A stretch of 64,000 nucleotides of DNA from Stenogyne calaminthoides (GCA_037126765.1 JBBCBC010000002.1:21669853-21733852); one strand, 5' to 3'. Positions 1 to 12,900 are shown, numbered from the stretch's first letter. Notes: generated by a model from the sequence alone, not told the origin. A program made the numbers and translations.

Positions 1-59
1 ATAATTTAACAATGGAGGAGATTTTTTTTTTGAAAAGATAATGGAGGAGAAATGATTTT

Positions 60-1087
60 ATTGAAGTGAATTTGCTATCCTAAATAAAGATGGGCTGAGA
101 ACTTGAGAAGCCTTTTCTAAGGATATTGGAGGGTAAAATGGTTAGAATCAAGGGTTTGGTAAAGTAATCAGGCGTTAGATTTTAGATTAGTGTTTTTACA
201 TTTCAAAATGTGAAAAACAAAGAGACATGATGTGCTAGGCTAAGCGATGATGTAGGGAATAGGTGAAGATTGTCTGGGACTCTCTAAGGGTGTGTTTGTT
301 TCGCGGCTATCTCGCCCGGACTTTGAACTTTACAATATTAAATCCCCATTTGTTTTGAAATTTAAAGTAAGGATTTTGAAATCCTATTAATCATACTATA
401 TTTCATCACCTACTGTTACTCTACTTTTTATTTTCTCAATATACTCACATCATCTATTTTTTTATTCTCCCAATACACTCAAAATAATATAATAATATCA
501 CATCAATCAACTTTTTCATCATTCTACCCTATAAAATTCCACAACATATGTACACTTTAACTATTCATTAAGATTTTGAAATTCTAGGATTTCAAAATCC
601 GAGATTTCTCACGCCCATTATAATCTCAAAACAAACATACCCTAAAACTCTCCGAAGGTATTAGAGCGATAAATAGTGAGTACAAGAGTCTGGTGAAGGA
701 ATGGGGCGTTACATTGGTGTTTTTTGCATTTTATATGGAAAAAACAATGAAATGTAGTTTGCTAGGCTAGATAGAGATGGATCGAGGCCCTTTAAAGTTT
801 TTTTCCAAGAGTATTGGAGTATTAAATGGTGGAAAACAATCATTTAGTGAAGGAAACAAATGTTAGATTGGTGTTTTTGCATTAAACCAACTAGATTTCT
901 TGTGCTAGGCTAAGAGGAGATGGATTAGAGGGTTAGAAGGCTCAATGAGTGTTTGGGAAGTAATCATGCTTTAGATTGATATATTTATGTTTCAAAGGGT
1001 GAAAAACAACGAGATATCATGTGTTAAACTAAATCGAGATGGATAAAGACTCTTCCAAAACCTTCTCAAAGAGTATTGGAGGCCGAA
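60..1087. repeat. Decayed tandem repeat, about 150-bp unit, five copies
   Basis: Five diverged units follow one another, starting near 70, 229, 746, 896 and 1019. Each opens with a version of tgtgctaggcta followed by gagatgga. The better copies continue with agagtattggag, then a gtgtttttgca block, then a gtgaaaaacaa block. Spacing is about 120-160 bp once the 355-bp MITE at 288-642 is removed from the second unit. No coding potential is seen. The unit could be an old satellite or the internal repeat of a larger element starting left of the window. Confidence 0.6.
288..642. mobile_element. PIF/Harbinger-type MITE
   Basis: A 355-bp element with terminal inverted repeats GGGTGTGTTTGTTT and AAACAAACATACCC, flanked on both sides by TAA (285-287 and 643-645). 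Inner inverted repeats around ggattttgaaatcct and aggatttcaaaatcc extend the fold. The three-base TAA duplication and the TIR are typical of PIF/Harbinger-derived MITEs. It has no coding capacity and sits inside the second unit of the tandem array. Confidence 0.75.
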
Positions 1088-1357
1088 TCTACACCTCTCC
1101 CTAACCTCAAGTGACAACAATAGTGGAAAAAGTTGTTTGAAGTTTGAAAATGAGAATTTTAATTATCAAAACCTTGCAATTGAAAAGTCCCTTGAACGAT
1201 TAGGTTGGGAAGTTCCATTCTCTTAATAGGCTTTAAAATGACATAAGATTCGTGGTGCATAAAATCTGAAACCGCTAATATATGAGACATCATATTGATG
1301 AACGACTTTTAGTTCTATAATCAATTCAACAAGAGTCATTTTACATTACAAAATAAA

Positions 1358-1596
1358 TACTCTCTATACCAAATCAGTTTTCACAGTTGACTTTTACACG
1401 CGTTTTTGCGAGTAAGTTTTGCATTAGTAATTGAAATGATAAAGAGATTTTTAAGGAGGAGTATGATAGACGAGCCCCTCATCTATCATATCACTCCTTA
1501 AAAGTCATTTTATCATTTCAATAACTAATACAAAAATCGCTCACAAAAACATGTATAAAAGTCAGCTGTGAAAACTGATTTGGAACGGTGAACGTA
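1358..1596. mobile_element. Stowaway-like (Tc1/mariner) MITE
   Basis: The ends are long inverted repeats: accaaatcagttttcac on the left matches gtgaaaactgatttgg on the right, continuing inward through gttgacttttac against gtataaaagtcagc. The element is bounded by TA on both sides. The terminal sequence is a worn form of the CTCCCTCCGTCC Stowaway end. The centre holds a second inverted pair, taaggaggagtatgatag and ctatcatatcactcctta. Non-coding. Confidence 0.7.
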
Positions 1597-1681
1597 TTTT
1601 TTTAAATGAAAAAATATTTGTCAGCTCTGCTATATGAAAGTCCTTTTTTGATGTGCAAACAACCAAAATAAAAACCAATAA

Positions 1682-2113
1682 GGCCTCGTTTGGTTCACAG
1701 GATTGATCGGGATAGATCATGATTCGCATTTTAATCCCAACTAATCTACCGTTTGGTGCGGGATGAGGGTCCATGATATACTTCAAGCTCGGGTAAAAAA
1801 TGTATTAAATCCCTCCATGGAGGGATATGTCAATCTCATGTGAGAGGTGAGATAGAGCATATCTCAAATGCAATATTACAAAATGTTCTTCTATTATTTG
1901 AATAGATTCACTAGAATGGAGTGTGGTTGTTTCAATTCAATTTAAATGTATCTATAACATTTCAATTGGTATCTCATCTAATCCCTCAATTCAATCCTAC
2001 AATCCAAACGATTATCTTGATTCAAACAAATTCAGTTTAATCAATCAAATCCTACTCAATCACACTCAATTCTATCACACCTAATCAATCCAGTCTCGTG
2101 ATCCAAACGCCCC
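1682..2113. mobile_element. MITE with GTTTGG-type terminal inverted repeats
   Basis: The left end GGCCTCGTTTGGTTCAC and the reverse complement of the right end, GGGGCGTTTGGATCAC, align imperfectly, and both continue into a GGATTGAT block. The sequence between is AT-rich and non-coding. TAA precedes the left end but there is no clean matching duplication on the right, so the superfamily (PIF/Harbinger or hAT) is not settled. Confidence 0.55.
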
Positions 2114-2634
2114 TGACTAAAAGATTGCTTCTTTTCCCAATTTCATATCCAACCACGAGACACTATAATGCAATTAGAATCTGATACAAGTAATCAAATT
2201 AATAGAGATGGATTACATTGCTACCAAAACAATGCAACTGAGTGAACATATATACTGGTGTGTCCTTTGCTGCCATAAAACTCAGTTGTCGTCAAGAAAT
2301 TGTGATGGGTAACTACAATTCAGACTTGAGTTTCTCCAATTTCAAGAGCTATGGTATAACCAAAGCAATATGTAAGCATATATAGGAATAAGCAACAATA
2401 CTAATATTACTTATGAACCAAATAACTACCATCATTTACTAAACAAGATAGAGGCTCGCCAAAATCTAGGTAGAAACTTTTTTTTATGAGCAATTAGCAA
2501 AATAAAATGAAGACAGAGAAATAACGAAAAAAAGTGAAAATTTTTAGGATCTAAACAAGCAATATAGGCTAAGTTTGGAATCATAAGGCATGTTCCTCAG
2601 TGTTTACCCACGACAACTTGTGATGATATGAACG
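2114..2634. other. Intergenic, nothing recognised
   Basis: About 520 bp of AT-rich sequence between a MITE and the CACTA terminus. No open frame with codon structure, inverted-repeat element or RNA gene could be supported. Confidence 0.5.
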
Positions 2635-2654
2635 CACTACTACAAAAAAGCTAA

Positions 2655-3085
2655 TAGATGACGGATATTATCCGTCATCTATGTACTAAAATATCCGTTG
2701 TCTCGCTGGGGGTTGTGGTAAACCCCCGGTAATAAATGACGGATATATATCCGTCATCTATTCTCAACCAGACCACGAACATTATCCGTTGTCTTTTTTA
2801 ATATATCCATTATTTGTGCATAGATAGACAACTTAATTTAACTGTAGTCTTTTTAAAACTATATATGTCATCTATTCTGATATCAGACCACGAACATTAT
2901 ACGTTGTCCTTTTTAAATATATCTGTTATCTGTTCATAGAAAGACAACTGAATGTAACCGTAGTCTTTTTAAAACTATATTTGTCATCTATTCTAAATAA
3001 GATCACGAACATTATCCATTGTCTTTTATAAATATATCCGTTATTTATTCCTAGATAGACAACAGAATTTAACCCTAGTCTTTCT
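2655..3085. repeat. CACTA subterminal palindrome and tandem repeats
   Basis: A perfect 27-bp palindrome with arms tagatgacggata lies at 2,655-2,681. The core ccgtcatcta recurs at about 2,751. Three tandem units of roughly 116-121 bp then start at about 2,753, 2,868 and 2,989. Each begins gtcatctattct and contains the blocks gaacattatccgttgtc (with variants) and atagacaac. In CACTA elements such subterminal arrays bind the element's own transposition proteins; that role is inferred here. Confidence 0.7.
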
Positions 3086-4472
3086 ACAAATAATTTCGTT
3101 ATCCCTGACCAAAAAAACGATTAATACTGAATTAAAAAAAATAATGAACAAAATATACCAAAATACAATATCAAAGTACCAAAATGCACTAATATTCCAA
3201 TATCCATTTCAAGGTCAAGTTCCTCAAATCATTTCAAGTTCAAGTACCAAAAGTTCCAATATCCATCCCACTCAATTATCAATTCAAAAGTAAAATTAGT
3301 TATACACAAAGAAACAAACATGGAAAGTGCTAGCATATTTCAACTTAGCAGTCTCTCTAAGAGTGAACCATGGTCGTTGATCTCTGTGGTAAAACCACCC
3401 TCTATTGTAACTGCAAAAGAAAATTACAATTTACATGAATATAAATTTATAATAATTTTTCAATACTAATATATAAAAGGGAATCAACAAAACAAAAAAA
3501 ATCCTTACAACCTCTTCAATACTAATTCTTACAATTTACATGAATATAAATCAAACAACAACTCAAGCACACCAAACCAGCAACTGTAGTGACTAATTAA
3601 GCGCATCAAAACAACAATTATACAACTTAAGTTCACAAAATAACACTTCTATCAACAAAAACAGCAACTTCACACACCATATATGCCAAACAATTATTAC
3701 CATAAAAAGACAATAACATACATTCTATTCCACAAAATCAAAACGAGGAACTCATTGTGCGTCTTTACGTACCTTCATTACTCGACAACATATAACTGAA
3801 TGCACTCAGCCCACTCCGACCGCACTTCATCAATTTATGTTTTAGTGTAAGATCTCTCCTTGAACTATGAAATAATATATATTAATACTACAAACTATAA
3901 CACATTTAAATTAAAGAAAGAAATATATAATTTAGGAAAGTAACACTAATAATATTACCAGATACTGCATTGAAGATATATCCAATGGTCCATCAAATTC
4001 AGTGATTTGTCTCATGAATCGGAGTACAAAAAATCCACATTGATTAAAATCTGGTTGCTTAGGAGCCTAGTTCAGGAACAAATTAAAACAATTAATTCAT
4101 AATTTATTAATTGAATTACTTGCTAGTCACGTCTTTCATACCGTAATTACTTTCCAAATAATATTTTTTCTTGGTTTCTTTATCAAAGTCTCCGGAATGA
4201 ACATTCTCAATGCCCTTCAAATATTTGATAAGATTTAACAAGACAATATCACAATAAATATAAAATAATAATAGGAGAAACAAGAGCATACATTTCAATA
4301 ACTGATTTCCAGTCTTCATCTGTATTGTCAAGAAGAGGATCAAACAAACAAATCTCCTTTTTTGTGTGGGTCGATAGTTGTCAAAATCCAATGACCTCTG
4401 CATTTTAATATATCATAATTAAGTAGTGTATGTAATTAATAAAAAATTATCACAAATTTTAACACAATGTCT

Positions 4473-5007
4473 TCACTTACCTGAAATTTTAGTATTTACT
4501 TCTCCATTTCTTCCCACCTTCCACCTTGAGATCCCACAAGTAGGACATTCGGCATGGTCCTTAAACTCATTCCGATATAGCACACAGTCGTTGGGGCATG
4601 CATCAATTTTCACATATTTCATACCCAATGCACCTAAGCTCTTCCTTGCAGCATTATTAGAGATAGGCAAAATATTGTTTTCTGGAAGCATCTCTCTTAG
4701 CAATGCAAGTAGGTCTTTCATACTTACATCACTCCATGTCTCGCTTTTAAGTTATACAATTTTACAATTGCTGATAACTTAGTGAACTTAGAGCTTCCAA
4801 AGGCCTCTCAGCATCCTCAAGTAACGCTATGAATTTATCCGGATCTCTAGTCTTTTCATACGCAACATTTACCATATCATCTAAGGGTTCTTCTGGAAAA
4901 TCTTCTAACTTCCCTTGTTTGATGTTTCTTAAAATACTCAGCAATCTCTCGCTCTCAACATGAGGCCCTCTGTTGTGGAAAATATAATGCCATGTGGGAG
5001 CACCCAA
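4473..5007 (-). pseudogene. CACTA transposase (tnp2-type) N-terminal fragment
   Basis: Two minus-strand open segments, 5,007-4,762 and 4,721-4,473, together read like the N-terminal part of plant En/Spm TNP2-type transposases. The second holds the motif PNDCVLYRNEF, then a CPTCG zinc-binding pair and SRWK, which is the hallmark region ahead of the Transposase_21 domain. A frame change near 4,740-4,760 separates the segments. The downstream catalytic domain is not found toward the left terminus. The product would not be functional. The family call rests on motif recognition only. Confidence 0.65.
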
Positions 5008-7598
5008 AACACACTAAGATCGATTAACCCATTATTTTATGTTGTGCGTTTTTGGGCTGTAATTCTTTCTCTTTCCACTATACTCATATCATCATTCTGA
5101 AGAAAAGTGGGAGGATTATTCCAATTTGGGTCCTTTTTAGCATGTTGTTGTCTTGTTCTCTATTTGTGGTTCTTTCGTAAATGAGAACCATATATTTTTT
5201 CAGCATAAATATATTGGGCTAAAGTCCTTTGGTAGATAGGTAGACAAAAAGAGCAATTGGAAGTTATTTCGCGTGCAGTAGTCAATTCATATTTAATTGC
5301 AGAGCACAAAATATATAGATGTTTGGACATTACATATTCAAAACAATATGCATGTTATCCATAAAAGCAATAACATACATGGATGGTTCGATGGGATATA
5401 TTGGGGTTTTGTGCGGGCACCCTAACCTGGTGGGCCGTCTTTCCACGACAAAAAAGTCAAATGTCAATGGTTATGATAAAAAAAATATGTCAAACATTTG
5501 TGTATCATCAACCCCATATAATATATGAATAGGTGACGCCTATTGAACATGAGAAATTTGCAATACTAATCTCTAATTTCCACCAGGTCTTTATATGATC
5601 ATGATGATCATCATATTGACTGTCAACTAGACTATCCAAGAACGACTTCAGCCTCCCTGACACTACACCAATCATGCTAATAGAAAAAGAAGAAGAAGAG
5701 TGTTCGGTGAGTCTTTCTTTTGATCTTGATCACATGTACTACTACGGATCCTACACGACTTTAATGCAGGGATGAATTATGTAATTGTTAAAATTCTCAA
5801 TCACTGTAAGGCATAATATTTATTTTTTATTATTTTGCGTATAATTATTTTATAATTTATATTACTTTTAATTAACATATTGTCTTCTATGAAATAGCAT
5901 GTTAATGAATAAGTAATAAATAAAATAGTAAAATGTTTAAAAAAAATCTCCATCAATAGGGAAAACAAGCTCACACAACATGGCTGGTTTTGAAAATCTT
6001 TAGTCGGGATGAATGGAAAAGTAGGGCCCTTTAAAATAACTAGAATATGAGTAATAAATCAAAAAAGTTCACATGAACATAAGAAATGTGAACGAAAGTA
6101 TAAAATAAATCGTCTAAAATATATTAATTTTTTTTAGTAATAATACAATAATATTGATCATAACATGCATTGTATATTTTTTATCAATATATTTACAAAT
6201 CCTAAACAAATTATAATAACAATATTTTATAAATATTATTAATAACATAACATGCATTGCATATTTTTTATCAATATAATCACAAATAATGATTATGTGA
6301 ATATTTTAATAGGTTGAATACAAATGATACTTGCACGAAATGTGAACGATTCAAACGTGCACATTTCATGTAACTTTTGTGCACAATTAGTATGGTCATG
6401 TTTTACGCATGGTCTAAATGTGTACATTTTGTGCTTATTTAATAAATTAATAACTATGCACAAGGTATTTTAATAGGTAGAAGATAAATGATATTAATTA
6501 ATGAAAAGTTATTTTAGTTTTTTATAAAATGATACAAAAATAAAGTTTAAAGTTAATAAGGTTTGTTATTAAGAAGCTATTAAATATTTATTTTGTATAT
6601 AATATTCATATACGAGTAAAAGTAGGCCGCTAGACAACCCACAATATGAAAAATGCTTAACAAAACAGAGCTTAGTTCCACTGGTATATACTAACATCAG
6701 CACTTAATCGACATTCAGAAAATAAAATTCATTCACAATTCAGCTTAATTTCTTATATGTAAACCCTAAATGTTGAGCCAACCCAAAGAAAGACCGGTCA
6801 ATTCAATAAACCCATACAAATCTCACCACACACTGATTGTTGAATTCAGTCCCCAAATCCTAAGCCCTAAAGCGACTACTTCAAAATTCGATAAACAACT
6901 TCGAAAATTAACTAACCAGATACCACTAAACCTAAGCCCTAAAGCGACTACTTCAAAATTCAATCCAAAATCGAATTAGTTAGCAAAATTAACTTAAATA
7001 CAGAGAGACACAGATCCAAACAAACATGAAATAAGGAAAAAAGATCTATCGATACAGCTCTTCTCCTTTCCTTTCCTTTCGAAACCTTCGTCAGCTACTT
7101 AATTATCAATTGATTTCTCCCTCAATTAAGACTTACATACGTTATGGTTGTCATATGTACAAAACTTTGGTATTTAACCAAACACTTAATAAATATAATC
7201 CTAATTTACAACAGGTCATGCCCACCCAGTCTCCATCCCTTTAAGTTTGTTACAAATAAAGTCATTCATTCTTGAATAAATAATTCAGGGTTTTAGACTA
7301 AGCATGTTAATTTTTTAGTTCTATAAACATAAATTCTTTTTGAGACCTCAATTTTTATATCAGAATTTCTATTTAATCCGTAATCAGAAAACGAACCAAA
7401 AGTGTGAGGTGGTTTGCTAAAGAAAGTAAAACTGAAGCATCGTAGGGCAAGTGATTGATCGTTCTACAACCATACAGCCCCATGAATAACCGATGAACTT
7501 CCACCAATGTTCAGATGTTAACTTCGATTAAACATTAATTTACATTTGAAAATTTGTAGTGGTACGAATATTATGTATAACCATGTTGTGACTGCAAT
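5008..7598. other. AT-rich intergenic region with two short direct repeats
   Basis: No gene is supported. Two small direct repeats are visible. A 40-bp block around ataacatgcattg occurs at about 6,160 and 6,247. A 31-bp block beginning cctaagccctaaagcgac occurs at 6,859 and 6,931, inside a 69-codon open frame with no other sign of being a gene. Low-complexity AT tracts fill 5,800-6,600. Confidence 0.5.
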
Positions 7599-8453
7599 TA
7601 GGGGTGAAAACGGATCGGATATTTCCCGACCGATCCGGAGCCGTATCCGGTCGGTATCGAATTCAGTATAAAAAATTAGTATCCGGACGGATATGGATTC
7701 GGATACGGATAGTTGACTTCGGAATCGGAATCGAATTCGGAATACATAATATCTGACCGTATTCGAGTTTTCCCATATTTTATTGGATATTATCCGGATA
7801 TCCGATTTTTTTTTCTTAATTTAAAAAAAAAAAATTAATTTTAAATTTTTTTTTTAATCGGGCAAAGTTAGTTGTTAGTAGTTAGTATACCAAGCACTCA
7901 AATACTCCACGAAATCACCAATCCACCTTATAACTCCTATAACTCCAAATTTGTTCCAAAGGGAATCGAACCTGGACCTTCCATTCAAATGAGGAGCCCA
8001 GTGACCAGGTGGGCTAAGCCCCTGGTTTATATTTTATATTAATATATATATATATATAATAATATAATATTATTACTTAATACTTATGTAGACGTTATGT
8101 TGTGCTAGAGTGATTATGGTTACGAAGGATTTAGCTTTTAGTTTCATATTATTAGCAGTAAATATAATTTTTATAATTTCCATTAGAACTTCTATGAAAT
8201 ATTGCATACGTAGTTTTTTTTTTATGTGTTTCAATCACATTTTGATGATTTTCGTTTGAAATATATTATCCAATTATAGTTATTCGAATCCGGCTCGGAT
8301 TCGTCCGATATCTATCCTGTATCCGTACACCGAATATTCCGAATTCGTATCCGAATCCAGCTTTTTCGTATCCGACTTCGAATTCGAGAAAAAATATGAT
8401 TTAGAATACGGTATAAACATTATCCGTCCGTATTCGATCCGTTTTCACCCCTA
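7599..8453. mobile_element. hAT-type non-autonomous element with 8-bp target duplication
   Basis: Terminal inverted repeats TAGGGGTGAAAACGGATCG and CGATCCGTTTTCACCCCTA enclose 855 bp. The flanks are ACTGCAAT (7,591-7,598) and CCTGCAAT (8,454-8,461), an 8-bp duplication with one mismatch, as expected for hAT. The subterminal parts are rich in TCCGTATCC and TCGGATACGG repeats in opposite orientation at the two ends, so much of the element can fold. There is no transposase. A SINE sits inside at 7,846-8,025. Confidence 0.8.
7846..8025 (-). mobile_element. tRNA-derived SINE nested in the hAT element
   Basis: Read on the minus strand, the sequence starts at about 8,025 with a tRNA-like head. It has an A-box-like TAGCCCACCTGG (8,005-8,016) and, about 30 bp on, a B box GGTTCGATTCC (7,962-7,972). 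These are the internal RNA polymerase III promoter of tRNA-derived SINEs. An unrelated body follows and ends in an A-tail (T10 on the plus strand at 7,846-7,855). The folded cloverleaf is not convincing, so it is not called a tRNA gene. No clean target duplication could be seen in the AT-rich flanks. Confidence 0.65.
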
Positions 8454-9953
8454 CCTGCAATAGCCCTACCTTGCTAATATGTACAAGCAATAATTGTTAC
8501 TACCCAATACAAAAGTAGATAGTTGATTGTCTATTGTGCCCCTACATTGTATCACCAAAATGTAAATAAAAGACTCGTGTGCGTAAGGTGCAGCTATCAC
8601 ATTACAATTATTTTTTCTATTACCAATGTCCTTCCATTGCAAAAAAGTCAAAAGTGCATCATTTTTCTTCCACTTTCCTAAATTCAAATTTACAAAAATG
8701 TTTTAAACATGTGCTAAAATAATAATAATAATATTAATATTTAGTTGAAATTATTCTTCTTCTCATTATTATAATTAATAATTAATATATAAAATTCTTA
8801 AATAATTTAGTTTTAGACCCTTTATTCCTTTAGTTGTATATGGTTCAAAATTAAAAAATATTAAATATTTTTATTATAATTTATTTTGTCGATTGTACCG
8901 AATTTGTAATTTTTTTGGCCCAAAAAAATGCACACGCCAACAAAAAGAGATGCACAACTCCAAAACAAATGCATATACTCAAAATAGTTGCATAATATTA
9001 TTGTTTACAGACATAATACATTGCATATACTCTAAAATAGCTACACACATGTGCATAAAAAAAATTGCAGAAAAACCCAATAGATGATGAGTGAAAAAAT
9101 ATTAGATACAACACCACCACCACACATTTTCAAGCATTCAACACCTTCGCCAACCTCCTCTTTCCACTCTTCTCAACCTCTCATCAATTTAAACCGCACA
9201 ACAATCTTCCTCACTACAAATTTCTACCCTCCATTAACATCCAAATACAGAACAAGTCATTTGTAGGAAGATCGACCCATTCATTTCTGAAATAAAAAAT
9301 AAAACATGACATAGAAAGGAGCAAAATCCTTCTAGATCCGTCCACAGATCTTATCTCCACCCGCCCCTTTCGGCGACAAACACGACGAGGCCGCCTTCAG
9401 TTTCCCTCGCCGTTCACCACTGCCCTTCCTCCATCGTCATTAGTCGTTGTCTTCCTCCACCGCTCAAAGGGGTGAGTGCAAAAAAATGGAGTGGCAAATA
9501 GCCTTATTCAAAACTGACAGTAAAACACACAAAACAAAGCAAAGAACAATCCAAGATAAATCAATGTTTACTGGGCTTTACAGTTGTTAAACTGCATCAG
9601 CTACTTGGGTGCACTTTCAACTCAAAACCCAAAATATAAATCCTACTTATAGACCAAGATTAGAAGAAAAATTCATGAATGGGAGTTGTAAATTGTAATG
9701 TTACATTAAATAAATTCAAATTAAATGTATTATTTACCCACTTACCCAATATGAATTTTCTTTCTGATTTGATCTATCTCATCATACAAATCAGACTCGC
9801 AAGAGTTAGTCTTAACTTAGTACAGCAATGCTTCTGTAACATTACAGAACAAAATTTCAAGGAGAGTATTATGACTTAAAAGAACATCATCCTATTACCA
9901 TATGCTTCAAATAATTGAGTTGTTTCCTTTAAAGAAAACCCCTCCTTCAGGGC
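8454..9953. other. Intergenic region and 3' flank of the ATAD3 gene
   Basis: AT-rich to about 9,300. A short GC-richer patch at 9,330-9,480 has no convincing reading frame. From there to 9,953 lies the probable 3' untranslated region and downstream flank of the minus-strand ATAD3 gene. No other gene is supported. Confidence 0.45.
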
Positions 9954-12900
9954 TCAGGCCTGAGCTGCAAGTTTTATGCGCTGGCAATGCTCCGCAACTT
10001 TGTAGTCGACAATCTCGTTAAATAGAGTGGAGTCAAGAACACAGTCAGGGCGTCCATATACGGCTGCTTGAACACTTGCCATCAGCTTTGCAATTTCCCT
10101 ACCAGAGAAGCCTTGCGTCTTTCGGGCAGCTTCTCGTAATACATCATCAGAGAGATCTTCTTTAATGATTATCTGTTGTGATTTATTCTTCTTAAAGAAG
10201 CTCCCCCATCTTGACTCAGTTTCATCAGCTTGACCACAGAGATACTTTTTCAAGTAGAGCTTGAGCAGTTTGAAGCGCTCGTCTTGCTGGGGAAGTGGAA
10301 ATTCAATCATTTCATCAATGCGATCGGTGACAGCACTATCGAGATCCCCGGGCCTGTTTGTGGCGAGAACAAGAACAATGTCTCTAGATTGGTCTCCAGT
10401 TCTGAAGAGCAATGCATTCAAAGCACTGCGCTGAGCTTCGCTCATGTGCTTGCTATTACGCCTGAAATTTCAAGAATAAATCAATATAAAAGGGAATAGT
10501 AGTAAAATAGTTTGTTTCAAAAATAAAAGAGTCTTTCAACAGTGACAATGCTTATTTGGGTTTACAGTGGTTTTGGAAAGTGGTTTTAAAATCCTAAAAA
10601 CTGTAAGGTATTTGTTTGTTTTGGCCTTTCGGGATTTTGAGTAATTTGAAATTTAATTTATGTCAAATCAATGTGTAAAGAGTCTAGCTGATATCGTAAT
10701 TTATATTGTTGGGTACGACTGAATGATATGAGTTATGATTTAAATATATTAAAGTGTAAGGAAAAAGAATTTGATTGTATTGAAAAGTATTATAGGTGTT
10801 GCAGTGGTGATTTTTTAAAATCAGATTTCAAAATCCCAAAGTAGAACCAGATTTAGAGTTGCAAACCCTAAAACCGGTTTTTAAAACCCAAAACAAACAT
10901 TGCCTGTCATTGGGAAGTCTATGCAAGTCTAACACGAAAGGGCAATTGTTTAGCATGTGCATCCTACTTTAGTAGTTCAGCAACGCCAGTGTTGACAAAT
11001 TTAAAAAATGAGGGCAGTTAATCGATTTATTAGCTGCAATATGCCTAGCAGCTTCAAGTTGTAAACAAATACTTACTCGCATAAGAATGCATCAGCCTCA
11101 TCAATAAACAAGAGTAGCCCTCTTTTTGACTTTTTTGCCCAATCAAATATTTCATGTATTTTGGTAACAGCTTGGGGTCCGAGGGGTGCAACATCTCCTC
11201 CAGTCATCATGGCATAGGACAACCCCTGCAAAAACCAATTTCAAATCATTTAATAAAATCTATAAAGTAGCAAAACAATTCCTAGCCTCATCTTTCAGAA
11301 AATTGCAGCGCTTCAGAATTCAGCAAAAGTAAATGACTACAAGTCTAGAACACGATACAAGACATACCCCTATGTGTAAGATTATGCATTGTTCAAAACA
11401 TAAGAAAAGATGAACCTGTAAAATAAAATAACAATATTTTCCTCTCTTTCACCATTGTCAGGATCAGACGTATGAATAAGAGAGGTGCTGAGGCATAGCA
11501 CTGATAGCAAGGAAATGACCTTTTGCTTGTCAGCCTTTTTTACTAGTTTGAAAAAAAAAGGAGGCGCTTAAAAGTTCTTCAATGGGAATGAGAATGAGTA
11601 TAGGATAATTATGGTGGTTAATGAGAATAAAGGATGATCAATTCACTATCTCCTCCTAAATAAGTTAATCATTACCCCATTTTGATTAACTACCTCCCCT
11701 CCTATAATCATTTATCCTCAATCATTCCATTATTTTTCAACCAACAATCCTTTTTGTGCCCACTTATTTCAAGACTAGAGCAAAACAGTACAATGTAACC
11801 ATCATTTTCATTACCATTTCCATTTGTAGAATTTGAACCAAGTGCCCCTAAGTTCACAAGATATATTGATGATGGGAATATTCAAACATCATTCATATAG
11901 GAAATAAGAGGTGATTACCGATTTCTTAGCAATTTCCTTTGCGACCAAAGTTTTTCCAGTACCAGGACGCCCATAAAAAAGCATGTTGCGGAATGGGGCC
12001 TGATTGGTTTTCGTGTTTGCCGTAGCCCGTGCAAGTTGCTCTATTCTTTTTTGCAGTGAGGGATGAAGGACAACTTCACTGAGAGCAGCCTTAGCTGCAG
12101 TATTGTTATTAAGAACCTTATTGGCTATTCCAGTCCAGGGATATTTTGCCATTGATGACTCTCGAATAAGAGAAGGCTGACCAAGAATCCTATTGATATA
12201 ACCCCACATTACTCTTGCACCTTCCCTGTTAACAAAAAAAGTGTCAATTTTTCTCAAGTATTTGGAATTGTATCACTTTTCCTTTAAAAACAGCCAAGAT
12301 TGCAATATACGCATTTTGCAAAGGGTTAATTGCAAAATAAATCACGTTTTTTTCTCAATTACAACATATGTTTTTAAAATTTTGCAACTCGATACACGGC
12401 CTTTCAGATTGTTGCAACATAACTATTTTCCGGCTGACGTGGCAGTGTGGAATTGCAAAACAAAATTAGAAGGTTGTGTAAATTGAGAAAATAACAAAAT
12501 GTCAGTGAATTTATTTGCATTTTTTTCATTAAAATTATGGCTGTCATGTCGGCATAAGTTGCCGGAAAATGGTCATATGATATAAATCATATAATTGCAA
12601 AATTTATAAAGTCCGTGTATCGAATTGCAAATTTTGAAAACAAATGTTGTAATTGAAAAAACGTGAAAAAGGTCATGATTTTTTTATGTAAATTTGTAGT
12701 TAGCCCTTTTCAAAATGAATGGGATAACTGCTCTAGATTTTACGGAGTTGGGAAATGTGCTTTGAACATGAAATGGGTGACAGAGAAACAAGATTTTCCT
12801 TTATCTGAAAAAAGGAACATTCTATAAAGTTCTCATACAAAATCTGCAAAGATGCTCATTAGTGATAAAAATGTCAATGATAAATAATGCAAACACGTGT

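Larger units (their letters stand above)
2635..5007 (-). mobile_element. CACTA (En/Spm) element, truncated
   Basis: The left terminus starts CACTACTACAAAAAA, the standard plant CACTA end, and is followed by subterminal repeats at 2,655-3,085. A broken minus-strand transposase N-terminus lies at 4,473-5,007 and points toward this end. The expected right terminus (TTTTTTGTAGTAGTG) was not found up to about 7,600, so the right limit given is only that of the recognisable coding part. The interior 3,121-4,472 is AT-rich and holds no further transposase domain I can support; most of the catalytic region is missing. It looks like a non-autonomous, internally deleted or truncated copy. Confidence 0.75.

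Noticed and set aside
5640..5690. cactacaccaatcatgctaatag considered as the second CACTA terminus
   Set aside because: It is in direct rather than inverted orientation and lacks the poly-A/T part and the ccgtcatcta core of the left end.
6770..6979. 69-codon frame containing a 31-bp direct repeat
   Set aside because: The repeat alone creates the internal similarity; there is no other evidence of coding.
7962..8025. Possible tRNA gene on the minus strand
   Set aside because: A and B boxes are present, but the stems do not form a cloverleaf and an A-tailed body follows, so a SINE fits better.
9084..9266. 60-codon plus-strand frame rich in Pro/Ser/Thr near the ATAD3 3' side
   Set aside because: Short, low-complexity, no domain, and no promoter or splice context that would support a gene.
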